Source: Sipunculus nudus (Eukaryota; Annelida; Sipuncula; Golfingiida; Sipunculidae). From it: 64,000 nt of DNA. The position numbers were made by a program, and so were the translations under genes. Below, piece by piece: positions 1-10,257 of this stretch; within the stretch, counting starts at the first letter, position 1, and the number at the start of each line of letters is the position of its first letter. Under the pieces are notes generated by a model, which ran no database searches, was not told the DNA's origin, and saw only the letters and a program-made list of their open reading frames with translations. The stretch covers positions 2,476,479 through 2,540,478 of the forward strand of contig CM049321.1 in assembly GCA_026874595.1 (NCBI GenBank), given 5' to 3'.

Positions 1-609
1 TCCTTGCATTCAGTCTGAAACTATTGACGAAAGAATTTATTAGTTGGGTGCCGATAAATCGATTAAATGATTGTTTTTTTCTTTCAAAATCGATATTATC
101 GATTGCATTTTTGCATAATCAATTAAAAAATCAGAATTCAATTCTCTGATGATTTTTTTTTATTGTTTGGCTTTCGGATAAACGTTCACAATTTCGGATG
201 TTTGGATAAATTTCGGATGACCTTTCCACCGAAACAAAGGTGTACACGACGCTCCACTGCAAATTAGGGTTTTTTTTTCATTGTTATCTGGCCCGTCACA
301 AAATGTCTTCGATTCCTTCAAACGCTTTTGAATAAATTTGTTAAAAGGCAAACAACGGCTCCAAACTGATATATAAAGATACATAAGGAGCGAGGTGAAG
401 AATTTGTCCGATCTTGAACATGAACTCAATTAAGGCTCTCCCAGGAACCTGCCATTAAAAAAAAAGACCGCCTTGATGCACCCTGATGTAAAGGTCTGGA
501 CTGCACATGTTCCAGTGGATATATAATGGCTACACCAGATACTCAACCACGCCAGAGTGTTAAATTGACAAGGTTAACCTGTCTTTACAAAACCAGAAGC
601 ACTGTCTAT
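1..609. other. Intergenic, no gene seen
   Basis: AT-rich sequence with scattered stop codons in all frames. Around 165-240 there is a run of 'ttcggat' words like those near 38040-38160, so a decayed DNA-transposon end is possible, but no inverted partner was found. Nothing else recognisable. Confidence 0.4.
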
Positions 610-1293
610 CAGTGGCGTCAATTTATCTTCAAGTGTGGGGGGTGGCACGTAGACACACACACAAACACCCATATATGTATATATATGTAGAAGGTAGAGT
701 TACCCTCCCTTGTAAAGTGCTCTATGGCCTACAGACTAGGCCAGAGGATATAACACTGAAGAAAAACAACACTGTAAATTCACTACAGTCTGTTTCACGG
801 GATGCGACCCGTTCATCAGGTGAATGTTGTTAGAATGTATTTGCCACGCCGTTAGCTTCACTCACAACATTCACCTGATGATCGGGTTGCATCCCGTGAA
901 ACAGACTGTAGTAAATACAGTGTTGTTTTTCTTCAGTGTTATATCCTCTGGCCTATATATATATATACTTTCATAGCGTCTGTATGACACAATTCAAAAT
1001 ATATACATAGTCAGATTTCAAATATTTTAAAATAAGTTATAACATTTTATAAAATAAGGTATTTGTTCCAGTAAAATTCTAAACAAGGGTTTAAATATAA
1101 TATTTCATAGTAAACTGATAAATGTAACCAAAGTCTATAATTCTTATTATTGAAAATTTCTTTTGCAATATATAAATATTATTCTCGGAATGGTTGGGGG
1201 GGGGGGGGTGGTGGTGATTACATTGACTTGCCGAAATGTTGGGGGATATATACACAATACCCCATCCCCCTCCTCCCCATATTGACGCCTCTG
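610..1293. mobile_element. hAT-like MITE, copy 1 (carries a nested foldback)
   Basis: The left end reads CAGTGGCGTCAAT and the right end, reverse-complemented, reads CAGAGGCGTCAAT. Both are followed inward by G-rich tracts. The flanking octamers CTGTCTAT (602-609) and CTGTTTAT (1294-1301) match at 7 of 8 bases, as expected of an old 8-bp hAT target duplication. It encodes no protein. A separate inverted-repeat element (737-955) sits inside it. A second member lies at 21951-22232 and also has a 7/8 octamer duplication. The superfamily is inferred from the duplication length and the CAG terminus. Confidence 0.7.
737..955. mobile_element. Palindromic foldback MITE nested in the hAT-like MITE
   Basis: Two roughly 90-bp arms (737-831 and 866-955) are near-perfect reverse complements around a loop of about 35 bases. 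The outer ends read TAGGCCAGAGG and CCTCTGGCCTA, so a TA target duplication of Tc1/mariner type is likely. Each arm contains CCTGATGA...CCCGTGAAAC on one strand, which resembles a hammerhead ribozyme core (see findings). There is no coding capacity. Confidence 0.8.
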
Positions 1294-1904
1294 CTGTTTA
1301 TCCAACCAAATCCTGTTAGTCCCCTATGAGACTTGTCATTTCGCTGGTCTAGTTTCTTTTTTTGGTATTCCATATTTCTTTCAAGTTTCAGTCCTATTAT
1401 CCTAGGTATTTTCATCCTTATAATAACAACAGTCTATTAAACCGGTAAAAAGCGCCCAGAACCTGAAAAATATTCAATGAAGCACTGAAAGAGCGCATAC
1501 CTCCGCAAACATTCTGGATCAACACATCTGGATAAATAACCATGATCTTGACCAAACCTTTGTGTGTGTTGAAGAAGAGTAGTTTTATAATAACTTATGC
1601 CAAGCAATTGTATGGCGCTCATCAAATCGATTGTTACAACATAAGTACGCTGTGTCCGCCAGGGCAAAGACGACTCCAGTTAGCTCACACCTCTCCACTT
1701 TCAAGATGGAGATTTTTACCCCGTCAAGAAAGTTCCCTGACAAAGCCCTCTCATACTAGTAAATGACAAAGGCCATGCCTTCCGCAGGTTAAAAGAAATT
1801 GCAAAAGTAAAACATCATTTTAAAAAATATATAATAGGGACCCTTTTCCCGACACCATATAATGTTAATGGATTGTTCCATGGATTTTTATCACATCGCT
1901 CCAA
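1294..1904. other. Intergenic, no gene seen
   Basis: Short open frames overlap on both strands here, but none shows a recognisable domain, codon bias or splice context. No repeat structure was seen. Confidence 0.35.
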
Positions 1905-2640
1905 CCATTCAATACAAATTTGCTCCTATCATTCTGTGCAAAGTTGCTGAGAGTTGTTGACTAACGCTGGCAAAGCCCTATTCGACTATCATATGGGAGA
2001 GTTATAACAATACCGAGTCTTTGTTACTCGCTCCCACAGGACCCTTCTCCCCTGAGAGCGTATTTGTAATATATGTCAAACAGTAACAGGTGGAACGTGC
2101 AATATAACTGAGCATATAACAACATCAGTTGCGGGAATTCTCAATGAAATCACGCGTAACAATACCTCGACATAGATCTGAAATAATTTAATGGGAAATA
2201 GATGAGGCGTTTGTCCGCCATGCGTCCATGGGTCAAACGTATAGAAGTCGGCCATCAGGGACACGGCCTTTCAATCGTTGCGGCTACTTTTATTTATTAA
2301 CATAAAATTGGACTTTCATGAGTCATATGAGAGAAACTACAAGAGCTGCAGCTATTTCTGCTACACATAAGATATCCGTGATCTACGATTATCCCTAATT
2401 ACGAATGCAAAAATGAAACCATCGGATGGATGTTTACGTCTCTTTGGAAAATTATACAAAAACTATCATCTGATTTGTTTTCAATTTTGACTCTTAAACG
2501 CAAGATGTGTCTTCTTGATTTAATAAAACAATAAGTACTTTGTGTGAAAGGCTTTGTCAGCATACTAGAATTTAGGTTTAATACATACAATATTACCGCC
2601 CGATGCGATTTGAAATTCACAAATGCATGCCTTAGCATGG
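1905..2640. repeat. Diverged tandem duplication, copy 1
   Basis: Copy 1 of a segment repeated about 1.42 kb downstream in the same orientation (3330-4080). The best-matching core starts at 2085 here and 3508 there. By eye the two are about 75 percent alike with small indels, and the match continues upstream to about 1905 and 3330. Copy 1 reads 'cgtatagaag' where copy 2 has a TATAAAAG-type box. No conserved reading frame spans the two copies. Confidence 0.75.
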
Positions 2641-3329
2641 CATGATATTATTAGATTCGAGGTAACAGGTAGTTTTGCTTTTTAGTGGTGGCAGAGGTGC
2701 AGGAAAACACACAGAATGTTTTTTTTTTCTGTGATAGTGGGCCATTATTCTAGAAGTAAGAGTGAATCCTTAATAGGCGATTTCTTTCCAGAGAGAGGCC
2801 GTATCGATTTTTCAATTCTCTCGGTAACCCCATGTGTAAGTGTCAGGTCGGAATGAAATGCGTGTCGCGGCACCCAACTCGATGGTTGCATCACCAGTCA
2901 GCTCTTTTTATCAGTAGAAAGGCGCCCTAAATCAGTTCCGATCTTTGCATGCACGCAGAGATCCAAATTTATCACGTCCATAAATTTAGACTAAATATGT
3001 ATTTATTTACTCGAATACATATGGATGACGATCGTTCAGCCCTCTGTTGAGGGATGTGTTTCATATGGATCCAACTCGCAACAGAATGTTTTAAACAAAA
3101 AAAACAAACATTGAGGTGATCATCCTGTGTAACTCTCCACTCAGTTTATTGATAAATTTCAAACCGAGCCGCTGGCGAGGTACGAACCGAGAATATTTAA
3201 ATTAGAATTACGTCCGATCCCTGACCCACCATGCAAGCTACGTCAAACACACACAGACGTTATGTTTATCAAGAAACCTCCAAATTTAAATAGGTTTTCC
3301 TCGGGTGTTATTTTAACATTCCGTATATT

Positions 3330-4080
3330 AAATATAAATCCGCTCCCACCGTTCTGAGTAAGGTTGTTGACAGAGAGTTCAACGCCGGCCATAACATGTT
3401 GCCACCAACATGAGGGAGAGGTAGATTTAGTGATAACTAGGCCTTTGTTACTCACTCCGGCAGCGACCTCTCCCCTGACAGCGAGTCAATGACTTATGTA
3501 TTTGTAATAAATGTCAAGCAATAACTTGTGGAACATGCAATATGACTGATCACATAACAGCAACAGTTACGGGAATTATCAATGGATGCACCCGTAACTA
3601 CCTCGCCATAGAGCAGAAATCATCTAATGGGGACTCGATGAAGCCTTTGTCCGCCTCGGGTTTATGGGTCAAATGTATAAAAGTCGGCCTTCCGACCGGA
3701 CCTTTCAATAGTTGTGGCTACTATTTAATAACATGAAATCGGACTTTCATTAGGGATGTGAGAGGATCAGCTGCAGCTATTTCTGCCAGACATACCATGA
3801 GTGAGCTACGATTATCCCTGATTACGAATGCAATAATGAAGTAACCGGTTGGCTGTGCACATCTCTTTGGACTAAATAACAAGCCCGGCGTCAGATTATT
3901 ACAAATTTTGACTGTTAAACGCAAGATTTGTCTTCTTAATTAAATCTAGCACCTGAGCAAAATGATAAACACTTCGTTGAAAAAGCTTTGTCAGCATACA
4001 AGAATACATAGAGTAAAACACACAATATCACCGGCAGACGCGATTGGCAGCTCCCAAATGCATTTTTGGTCCGAGGTAAC
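3330..4080. repeat. Diverged tandem duplication, copy 2 (TATA-like box)
   Basis: Downstream copy of the 1905-2640 segment. It contains 'gtataaaagtcggcc' near 3677, a good TATA-box match. Copy 1 has one substitution in that box, so any promoter activity would differ between copies. No conserved ORF follows it. Confidence 0.7.
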
Positions 4081-4184
4081 AGATGGTGTCAGAGATGTAG
4101 AACAGCTCACATCTGTGATTTCCACGTACCTGCATAGCATGGTAGTTTTCTTCTGCGATCTTTACTCTTGTAATAACTAAGTAC

Positions 4185-4450
4185 ATCTGGCTTCTGTGAC
4201 TCATGGCTAGAGTGAAGGACTCAAATCCGGGAGATCGTGGGCTGAATCTCGGCATACACGGTGAGGTTTTTCACGGTCGGCCCCCACCCAGGGTGAGCGC
4301 TCTGCAGGCTTAATGGGAAGGCTGTGCCCAACAACCGCGTATCACCCACATACGAGTGCGTCTTTGGGGGGTTCTTCGGTGTAATGACCCAGCAATGACG
4401 TTGATTACACTCCCAAGACCCGCAGGTCCGGTAGACACCGGGCCTGGTTG
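4185..4450 (+). mobile_element. tRNA-derived SINE, degraded copy
   Basis: Shares a body of about 220 bp with the better copy at 29041-29270, including 'tttttcacggtcgg', 'ggcttaatgggaa' and 'tgcccaac'. The tRNA-like head is eroded: the A-box region reads 'tggctagagtgaagg' and the B box 'gctgaatctcgg' instead of GTTCGAATC. It is probably transcriptionally dead. The family would normally be transcribed by RNA polymerase III and moved by a LINE reverse transcriptase. Confidence 0.7.
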
Positions 4451-5149
4451 ACAGAAGGATTAAAAAAAAACTAAGTACAACGCGAAAAGGGCGTTCATGT
4501 TCTCTCTTCTAAGATCTGGAATTTTTACTTTCTCGCAATTTAGACCTTACATCGACCATTTATTTAATATAACTTACAAAACTTTTTAAAATAAAATAAA
4601 GTCAATTTAAATTCCAATAAATTTGCTTAAATGACTGTTAGAGATTGATCATTAAAATATGAGGAAGGAAAGTTTCTAAAAAAGGATGGGATTTACAGAA
4701 CGGGGTATATTAGGAAAAAATATGTATATGAGTACTGAATAGATTTGTAGTTAGCGGTTGCAGGGTGCCAATTTTTATTCACTATTGACTCATACATCAG
4801 GGTATAAGTGTTAACAGATCTCAGCAAATAGCCACCCCGGATTGGCTCAAACTAGCGTAAACATATTTTAGCATCTACCTATGCAGGTGTATGAACAAAT
4901 TGTATACTAATAATTACAGCCTGGCAACGTTTCTCTATTCCCTGATCAATAAACATTGTTGCAAAGAGGATCGACAAGATAGGGAATATAAAAAACGTAT
5001 GTTTACTAGACTGAGATTTTCTGGTATAAATCATGTATTTCTCTTTACTGTGAAATCTCACTGGTTTATCTACGGATTATCTCTCTGTTATGTCAACACA
5101 AGGATACTATTTGCATAGTAACTTCTCTAGTCCTTAAAGGTACACAAAC
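4451..5149. other. Intergenic, no gene seen
   Basis: AT-rich DNA with only short, overlapping open frames. No repeats or splice-supported exons recognised. Confidence 0.35.
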
Positions 5150-5670
5150 ATTTGCTATAATATTAGCGGCAGCTTGCCACTCAAAAGTCTTTTTTTATTT
5201 AATGTTTAAAGTCTAATGATGTTGAGATGGAACTAAAAGTTATAGGGTTCGGCTCAAATAAATAGAGATGAGCACGCCATTTCTAACAGTGCTTTTTTTT
5301 AATTCCATCTGTTTGTCAAACTTTCATTTTCCCGAGATAAGCCTGAGAAAAATACGTGTATTTATGCAGCAGTTTTGATAATGGGGATGGTTTTATTTGA
5401 AATGTATGTCTCTCAGTCCATCATGACGGCTTGACAGCGAAACTTCAGTTCTCGCCGCCAGTATCGTGTAGCCACAATTAATCTAAATAATTTTACAAAT
5501 AAAACACGACCATATAAACCTCTGATGTCAAAAACCACAACACAGCAAATATTTTGATCTGAACCTTGGAATGGGTGTTCCATTATGTTTTGTATCATGA
5601 CTCGCAGGCTCCTATATCAGTTTATTTCAAATAGGCCTGAATGTCATGTTGTCATGCCTACAATAATATG
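5150..5670 (+). repeat. Dispersed repeat R1, copy 1
   Basis: Collinear with 22440-23020 in the same orientation. Shared words include 'gggttcgg', 'gcacgccatt', 'catctg.ttgtcaaa', 'ttttcccgag', 'cttcagttct.gccgcca', 'cctgatgtcaaa' and 'gcatgact..caggc'. It is an interspersed, non-coding repeat of unknown class. No terminal inverted repeat or target duplication was recognised. Confidence 0.7.
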
Positions 5671-5839
5671 TGCATTCTCTCGTACCATAAATTTATTTTG
5701 GCAGAATACAAAAGTTTCCTCAGCAAAACCATCCCAGCACACCGTCTTCAGTTCTCCTGGTTTATAATTTGTTATGGTTCTGTGTGAGAGTAAACACAGT
5801 CCATGTGTCTGTTTACCATAATAAAACTGCATGGCTCGG

Positions 5840-6110
5840 GCCAGAGGTCATGTCTTACGCAACATATGACAACACCAAACTTCATAAATCGTGTTTTTTT
5901 TAGTTGCACAGTATGGCCAGCAGGTGGCGGGCAAGTATGCATGTTTATATTTGCATCATTGATCGCGCCTGGTGCAAAGTTTTTACCGCTTGTGTACTGG
6001 GATAAGCAAACGGTTTAAAATCGAAATATTGCAGATACGAAACCATTTTAAGGAGAAAACACTATTTTTATTGTATACTAAACATACCTGGCATGTGATA
6101 AGGTCTTTTA
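5840..6110 (-). repeat. Dispersed repeat R2, inverted copy
   Basis: Member of a family whose diagnostic stretch reads 'gtttgcttatcccagtacacaa' in minus orientation, cut here across 5975-6015. Related copies lie at 6859-7300 (+), 39850-40100 (-) and 60262-60600 (+). This copy and the one at 6859 face each other around the 6420-6719 open frame. Family type unknown; no TIR or target duplication resolved. Confidence 0.65.
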
Positions 6111-6419
6111 GACGGCGCTAGTCCTGAAGTCTGAATCCCTCAATATTTTATATTTGGTTTTGTCAATGTTCCAGGAAATACATAAGTTTTCAGCGGGGAT
6201 ATTTGTATGTGTTAAGGTGTATAAATATCTACTCTTGTTAGCTCTTGTTCATGGACAAGTAATTCGGAATGCAATCCCTAACCCTTATCTTTTTCTCATG
6301 TTAAGCTCCTGTCCCAAATAGCGTGATTTATGTATAAAACAAACACGGACAATATCCATCATCTTATTGCAAAGCAATTAGCCTGATTTCGGATTCTGAC
6401 CACCCCACTGTATTATATA

Positions 6420-6719
6420 ATGTTTTATCAGCGTTCAAGAAAAACAATTCAGAAGATAAATGATAGTATCATATCAGGGACATATATGAACACAGTTAAA
6501 GAGCCAGTCTTGTTGACGGACGAGAGAGCCCTGACTGCACAGAGGAAGTGTGGTGTATTAACTCAAGATGGTCCGGACACGGCTGATAAATTAATGCCTA
6601 CATCCACAGACACTTTGGACACGGAGCTGAAACAACAATACCCCCAACAGAATATACAAACAGACGGCCAGGACAAACAAATAGATTTTTCAGACTTACA
6701 GATACAGATCTCGACTTAA
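6420..6719 (+). CDS. Unrecognised 99-residue open frame, possible terminal exon
   Basis: The longest coding-like frame in the left 20 kb that is not simple sequence. The product is hydrophilic and rich in Q, D, T and K, with no membrane segment or familiar domain. A plausible splice acceptor (tttatcag) ends just inside it near 6430, so it could instead be the 3' exon of a gene whose other exons I cannot find. It sits between inverted copies of repeat R2 (5840-6110 and 6859-7300) and could be cargo of a foldback structure or a chance frame. Composition is the only evidence for coding. Confidence 0.25.
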   Translation: MFYQRSRKTIQKINDSIISGTYMNTVKEPVLLTDERALTAQRKCGVLTQDGPDTADKLMPTSTDTLDTELKQQYPQQNIQTDGQDKQIDFSDLQIQIST

Positions 6720-6858
6720 AATGGCTCCCTTACGTCTCGTAGCCTCTACTGGTTTATAACCATTGTCGTGCGGAGGTGAAAAGTCCAGAATCAATGCCAG
6801 TCGGAAGAAACAAAGCAACGTGAGTGAAAAGTACATTGGCGGCCCGAACGTTGGATGT

Positions 6859-7300
6859 AAAAGGACTTATTCACATATCAGGCAAATGTATCATGTTAAA
6901 TATATATAATATATATTATTCCTCTTGATAATATTACGCTATCTGTCAATATTTCGTTGTAAAACCGTTTGCCTACTCCTGTACTCAATTTGAAATAAAC
7001 TTTTCCCGGGCTTGATCAGTGGCCCAAAACAATCAGCTGGCACCCAGTCAGGTAGCCGCACCGCACGTCTTCACAAAACGAGCTTTTCAAGCTGTTTCTC
7101 TTTTAGTTCTTCTTTGATGTTTCTTCTCATTCTTTTAGGGTTGGACCTAGTCACGCGGGGTTGATATGGTTATCATAAACATGTGGACTCAAACACAGAA
7201 CATAAAAACGGTATATAATACAGATGAAGTGGAGATGGTAAGTACATGGTCCGAGAAGGATTTGCTGGGAAACATCTGTATTCATTAGAAACTAACAGCG
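6859..7300 (+). repeat. Dispersed repeat R2, direct copy
   Basis: Begins 'aaaggacttattcacatatcag', split here as the R2 start signal, and later carries 'gtttgcctactcctgtactcaa', the counterpart of the 60262-60600 copy. The end resembles 34540-34760. It lies inverted relative to the copy at 5840-6110. Confidence 0.6.
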
Positions 7301-8645
7301 TGGAAAAAAAACTTGTTATTGCAAATGTTTATGTACTTTTAACTTTTTTTTCAAAGGCAGACCAATTAATTATGATTCCGTTGAAAATACAGCAAATCTG
7401 GAAGGGTCATTATTAGAAATGTTCTGTTGAACTTTTGACTATGACGAATGTTATATCGAATTGTAGTTATCGTGCTTCTGGAGTGTTTATCATGAAAACA
7501 CCCTTTAAGTGTCATCTCAGTTTACTGATGATGTACAGAACAGTGGTACGATATCAAATCTCCCAAGTCTCTCATAAGATCACCCAAATTACCGTATCAC
7601 TCTGTCTTGAAAAATATGATTTTTCTCAGGCACAGAATTGATGTATATGCCAGATACTACAAGGTATACGGCGTTCAATCTGTTTTTATAAATGTTGGTC
7701 TCACTCAAATTTACAGGGCCCTTCTTCCCGAAGTTCGCCATTTGTGTTGACTTTGGCTCGACGCGCCGTAACTACTTTTGCTTTTTATTAACGCAATGGT
7801 GGGTGAGGTCAATACAGTAAAACAGTTCTAGAGTAAGTGGTTCCAAGGACGTGAATGATACAAGCAGTCAACTGTAAGGTCCAGCCATTGGCGTATGAAT
7901 ACCTATAAATATCTAGTGCCAAAGATGTCCTTTAATCTTGTGTCTTTGCCCGTGACAACTTTTCGCCTTTACTGAAGTGAAATTGATGTGTATATAACCC
8001 GGTCGAACATATGCTGTATCTAATGTGTATATAACCCGGTCGAACATATGCTGAATAGATACAAATTCCAAAAATCGATCATTTCATTCTTGCGTATGCT
8101 TTTATACACAGTTAAATGGCGTAATTAATTAAATTGTACAGGCATGGCTTAAAGGACCGCGAGAATAAGTGTTTGTGACACTCGAAAGCTTTTACGGACG
8201 CTCAGTTCTGGTTGCCTGAGTATTCCATCGGACGCTTGAAATTTCTGGATCGAAGTTGGCTCATGACGCAGCTTTAACCATTGCCGACAATCTCAAACAA
8301 AGCAGGCAAGAGAGAGCTGACAACTGACAACTGAACTCTTTTATTTCCTTGCATTTCATTTAATCAAATTATCATATATATTGACACGTTTATAACCATA
8401 TAACGATATAATAATTACGTAAAATACAAAAGCTCTGATTAAATTGTAAAGAGCACTTCAAATTCCAGCCAGATCCACTATCATTTAGACACTCCAAAAT
8501 CCCAAGGGACTCTCCATATTGAGCACCCTGGACTTCCCAGTTTTTGCCCCGTTGAAAACTCTGCTAAAATCTTACGTAGGAACCTTTGCTTATTAATGTT
8601 ATTTGATAATAAAATTTCCGTATTTTTTACAAATTGGATTTTACA
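7301..8645. other. Intergenic with a 37-bp tandem doublet
   Basis: No gene recognised. A 31-bp unit starting 'atgtgtatataacccggtcg' occurs at 7986 and again at 8023 (period 37) without differences that I can see. The remainder is AT-rich. Confidence 0.45.
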
Positions 8646-8941
8646 CTAGCGTACGGAGCCCGGGAGACGACATTGTGAAATATATTTATAAATTGTGCGC
8701 ACGAATTACTAATCCTTGCGCACGAATTACTAATCCGTGCGCACGAATTACTAGGTGTGAAAAATATATTTCCGAGGTGGAAAAATATTTATTTCAATCG
8801 CATAACAAAGTAGCCGATAAGGCTAATGCAACTGCTCTCCTGTATATAAGTCAAAAGAAAGTGAAAAATTAACATGAATGTATATTTATATATATATATA
8901 AATGATCAGATTGGAAAAGTGCATATATATTCACACACGAT

Positions 8942-8944
<3 letters not shown>

Positions 8945-8989
<45 letters not shown>
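8945..8989. repeat. (TA)n microsatellite
   Basis: About 22 uninterrupted TA units inside the foldback element. Confidence 0.95.
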
Positions 8990-8991
<2 letters not shown>

Positions 8992-9180
8992 CGTAATACA
9001 ATAAAGCTAAACGTCTCAGTCCATATCGAGCATATCAATCAGATTAAAACCATCAGTCTTTCAAATTGAAAATAGGTATTGATTTCAGTAACTGGCACCT
9101 AGTCGTTACCGAGTATGGGTAATTTCATGTTGACGATGATTGTCGCAATAATAACTGTATATTTCTCGAGAGGCATTGTT

Positions 9181-9669
9181 TCAATTATTACGAACATTTT
9201 CCTTAAAGGAATCGATTGAATTAGACTGAATTATAGGAAACTGTTCCAAAGTTTGCAGGCTATTGAAAAGAAATAAAAGAAAATTGGAAGGAAGGAAAAG
9301 CGACAGTCTTTCCGTGTGAACCTCGGTATCTTTAGCAAATGCGATTTGCGCGGACTGTATAGGGCTGAGCATGAGACAGAGTTTGAGTTAATATATAAGC
9401 AGATAATCTGGAGCTACTCCGTTAATCATTTCATAAAATGTGGATTGTATAGCCAACTCTCTTCTTATTTTTATACTTGACCATTGTAGCTCTTTTCCCA
9501 TAGCTCCAGTGCTGGAAGTCGAGAGCGCTCCAGTACATGTTAAACATGCTTTCCGTTGTATACTCTTCGGTTGGTATGACTCTCTGACAGAACAATTGTT
9601 AAATATTAAAACACCACACTCCAGTACTAAACGTATTAATGATTTGTACATACGATCTAAAACTTTCAT
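9181..9669 (-). pseudogene. LINE (CR1/L2-like) reverse transcriptase C-terminal fragment
   Basis: The minus-strand frame 9669-9388 resembles the region after the RT domain of CR1/L2-type LINEs: 'YKSLIRLVLECG', then 'QRKACLTCTGA', 'KELQWSSIKIRRE' and 'YEMINGVAPDYL'. A second minus frame (9372-9181) continues with 'FNSLQTLEQFP', similar to the usual tail of these proteins. The frame change and lack of an RT core show a dead 3' remnant. It lies inside the foldback element, so it was either captured by it or inserted into it. Confidence 0.7.
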
Positions 9670-10257
9670 AGAGAAAAGGAAATTTATAATTTTTTTTCAA
9701 AATTTCCAAACGCTTATTGGCTTTCAAACATCATGTTTATGTGTACCTGTCAGGAAAGCGAATCCCAAATATGACATGAGAAGTTCTGTGAAGTTCATTT
9801 CACCTAGTTTATGTGTAATTTGCAATTTAGCATCATCGATTGAGAACTGTAACTTTAGTTACTTTGTGAAGCAAAATAACTGTTAAAAATTTCAGCCTGA
9901 TCGGCTTTGTCTATAATTATAAATATCATTGGCTAGTAATTCGTGCACACGAATTAGTAGGCAATGAGCATTGAGCCAGCAACATAAGAGAGCTGTTCGC
10001 ATTGGTCATTAATTCGTGCGCGCACGGATTCGTGGCCACGGATTAGTAATTCGTGCGCACGAATTCAAAAATATTTTTTCCACCTTGGAAATATATTTTT
10101 CACACCTAGTAATTCGTGCGCACGGATTAGTAATTCGTTGCCACGAATTAATAATTCGTGCGCACGGATTAGTAATTCGTGCGCGCCGATTATTAATTCG
10201 AGCGCACGAATTAATAAATATTTTTCACCATGTCGTCTCCCGGGCTCCGTACTAGCG

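Larger units (their letters stand above)
8652..10251. mobile_element. 1.6-kb foldback transposon with CGTGCGCACG arrays
   Basis: Outer ends are inverted: TACGGAGCCCGGGAGACGAC at 8652 and its complement ending at 10251. The flanks carry the same hexamer CTAGCG (8646-8651 and 10252-10257), a clean 6-bp target duplication. The arms hold tandem 20-bp units built on the self-complementary core CGTGCGCACG: three in the left arm (8694-8755) and about eight, diverged, in the right arm (9935-10215). The match also covers 'gtgaaaaatatatttcc' and a further inner stretch (8815-8860 against 9960-10012). A LINE 3' fragment lies in the interior. No transposase is visible, so it is non-autonomous. Confidence 0.85.

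Noticed and set aside
8694-8755. CRISPR-like array (spaced CGTGCGCACG repeats)
   Set aside because: Eukaryotic context, contiguous degenerate units without unique spacers, and an inverted partner array mark it as transposon arms.
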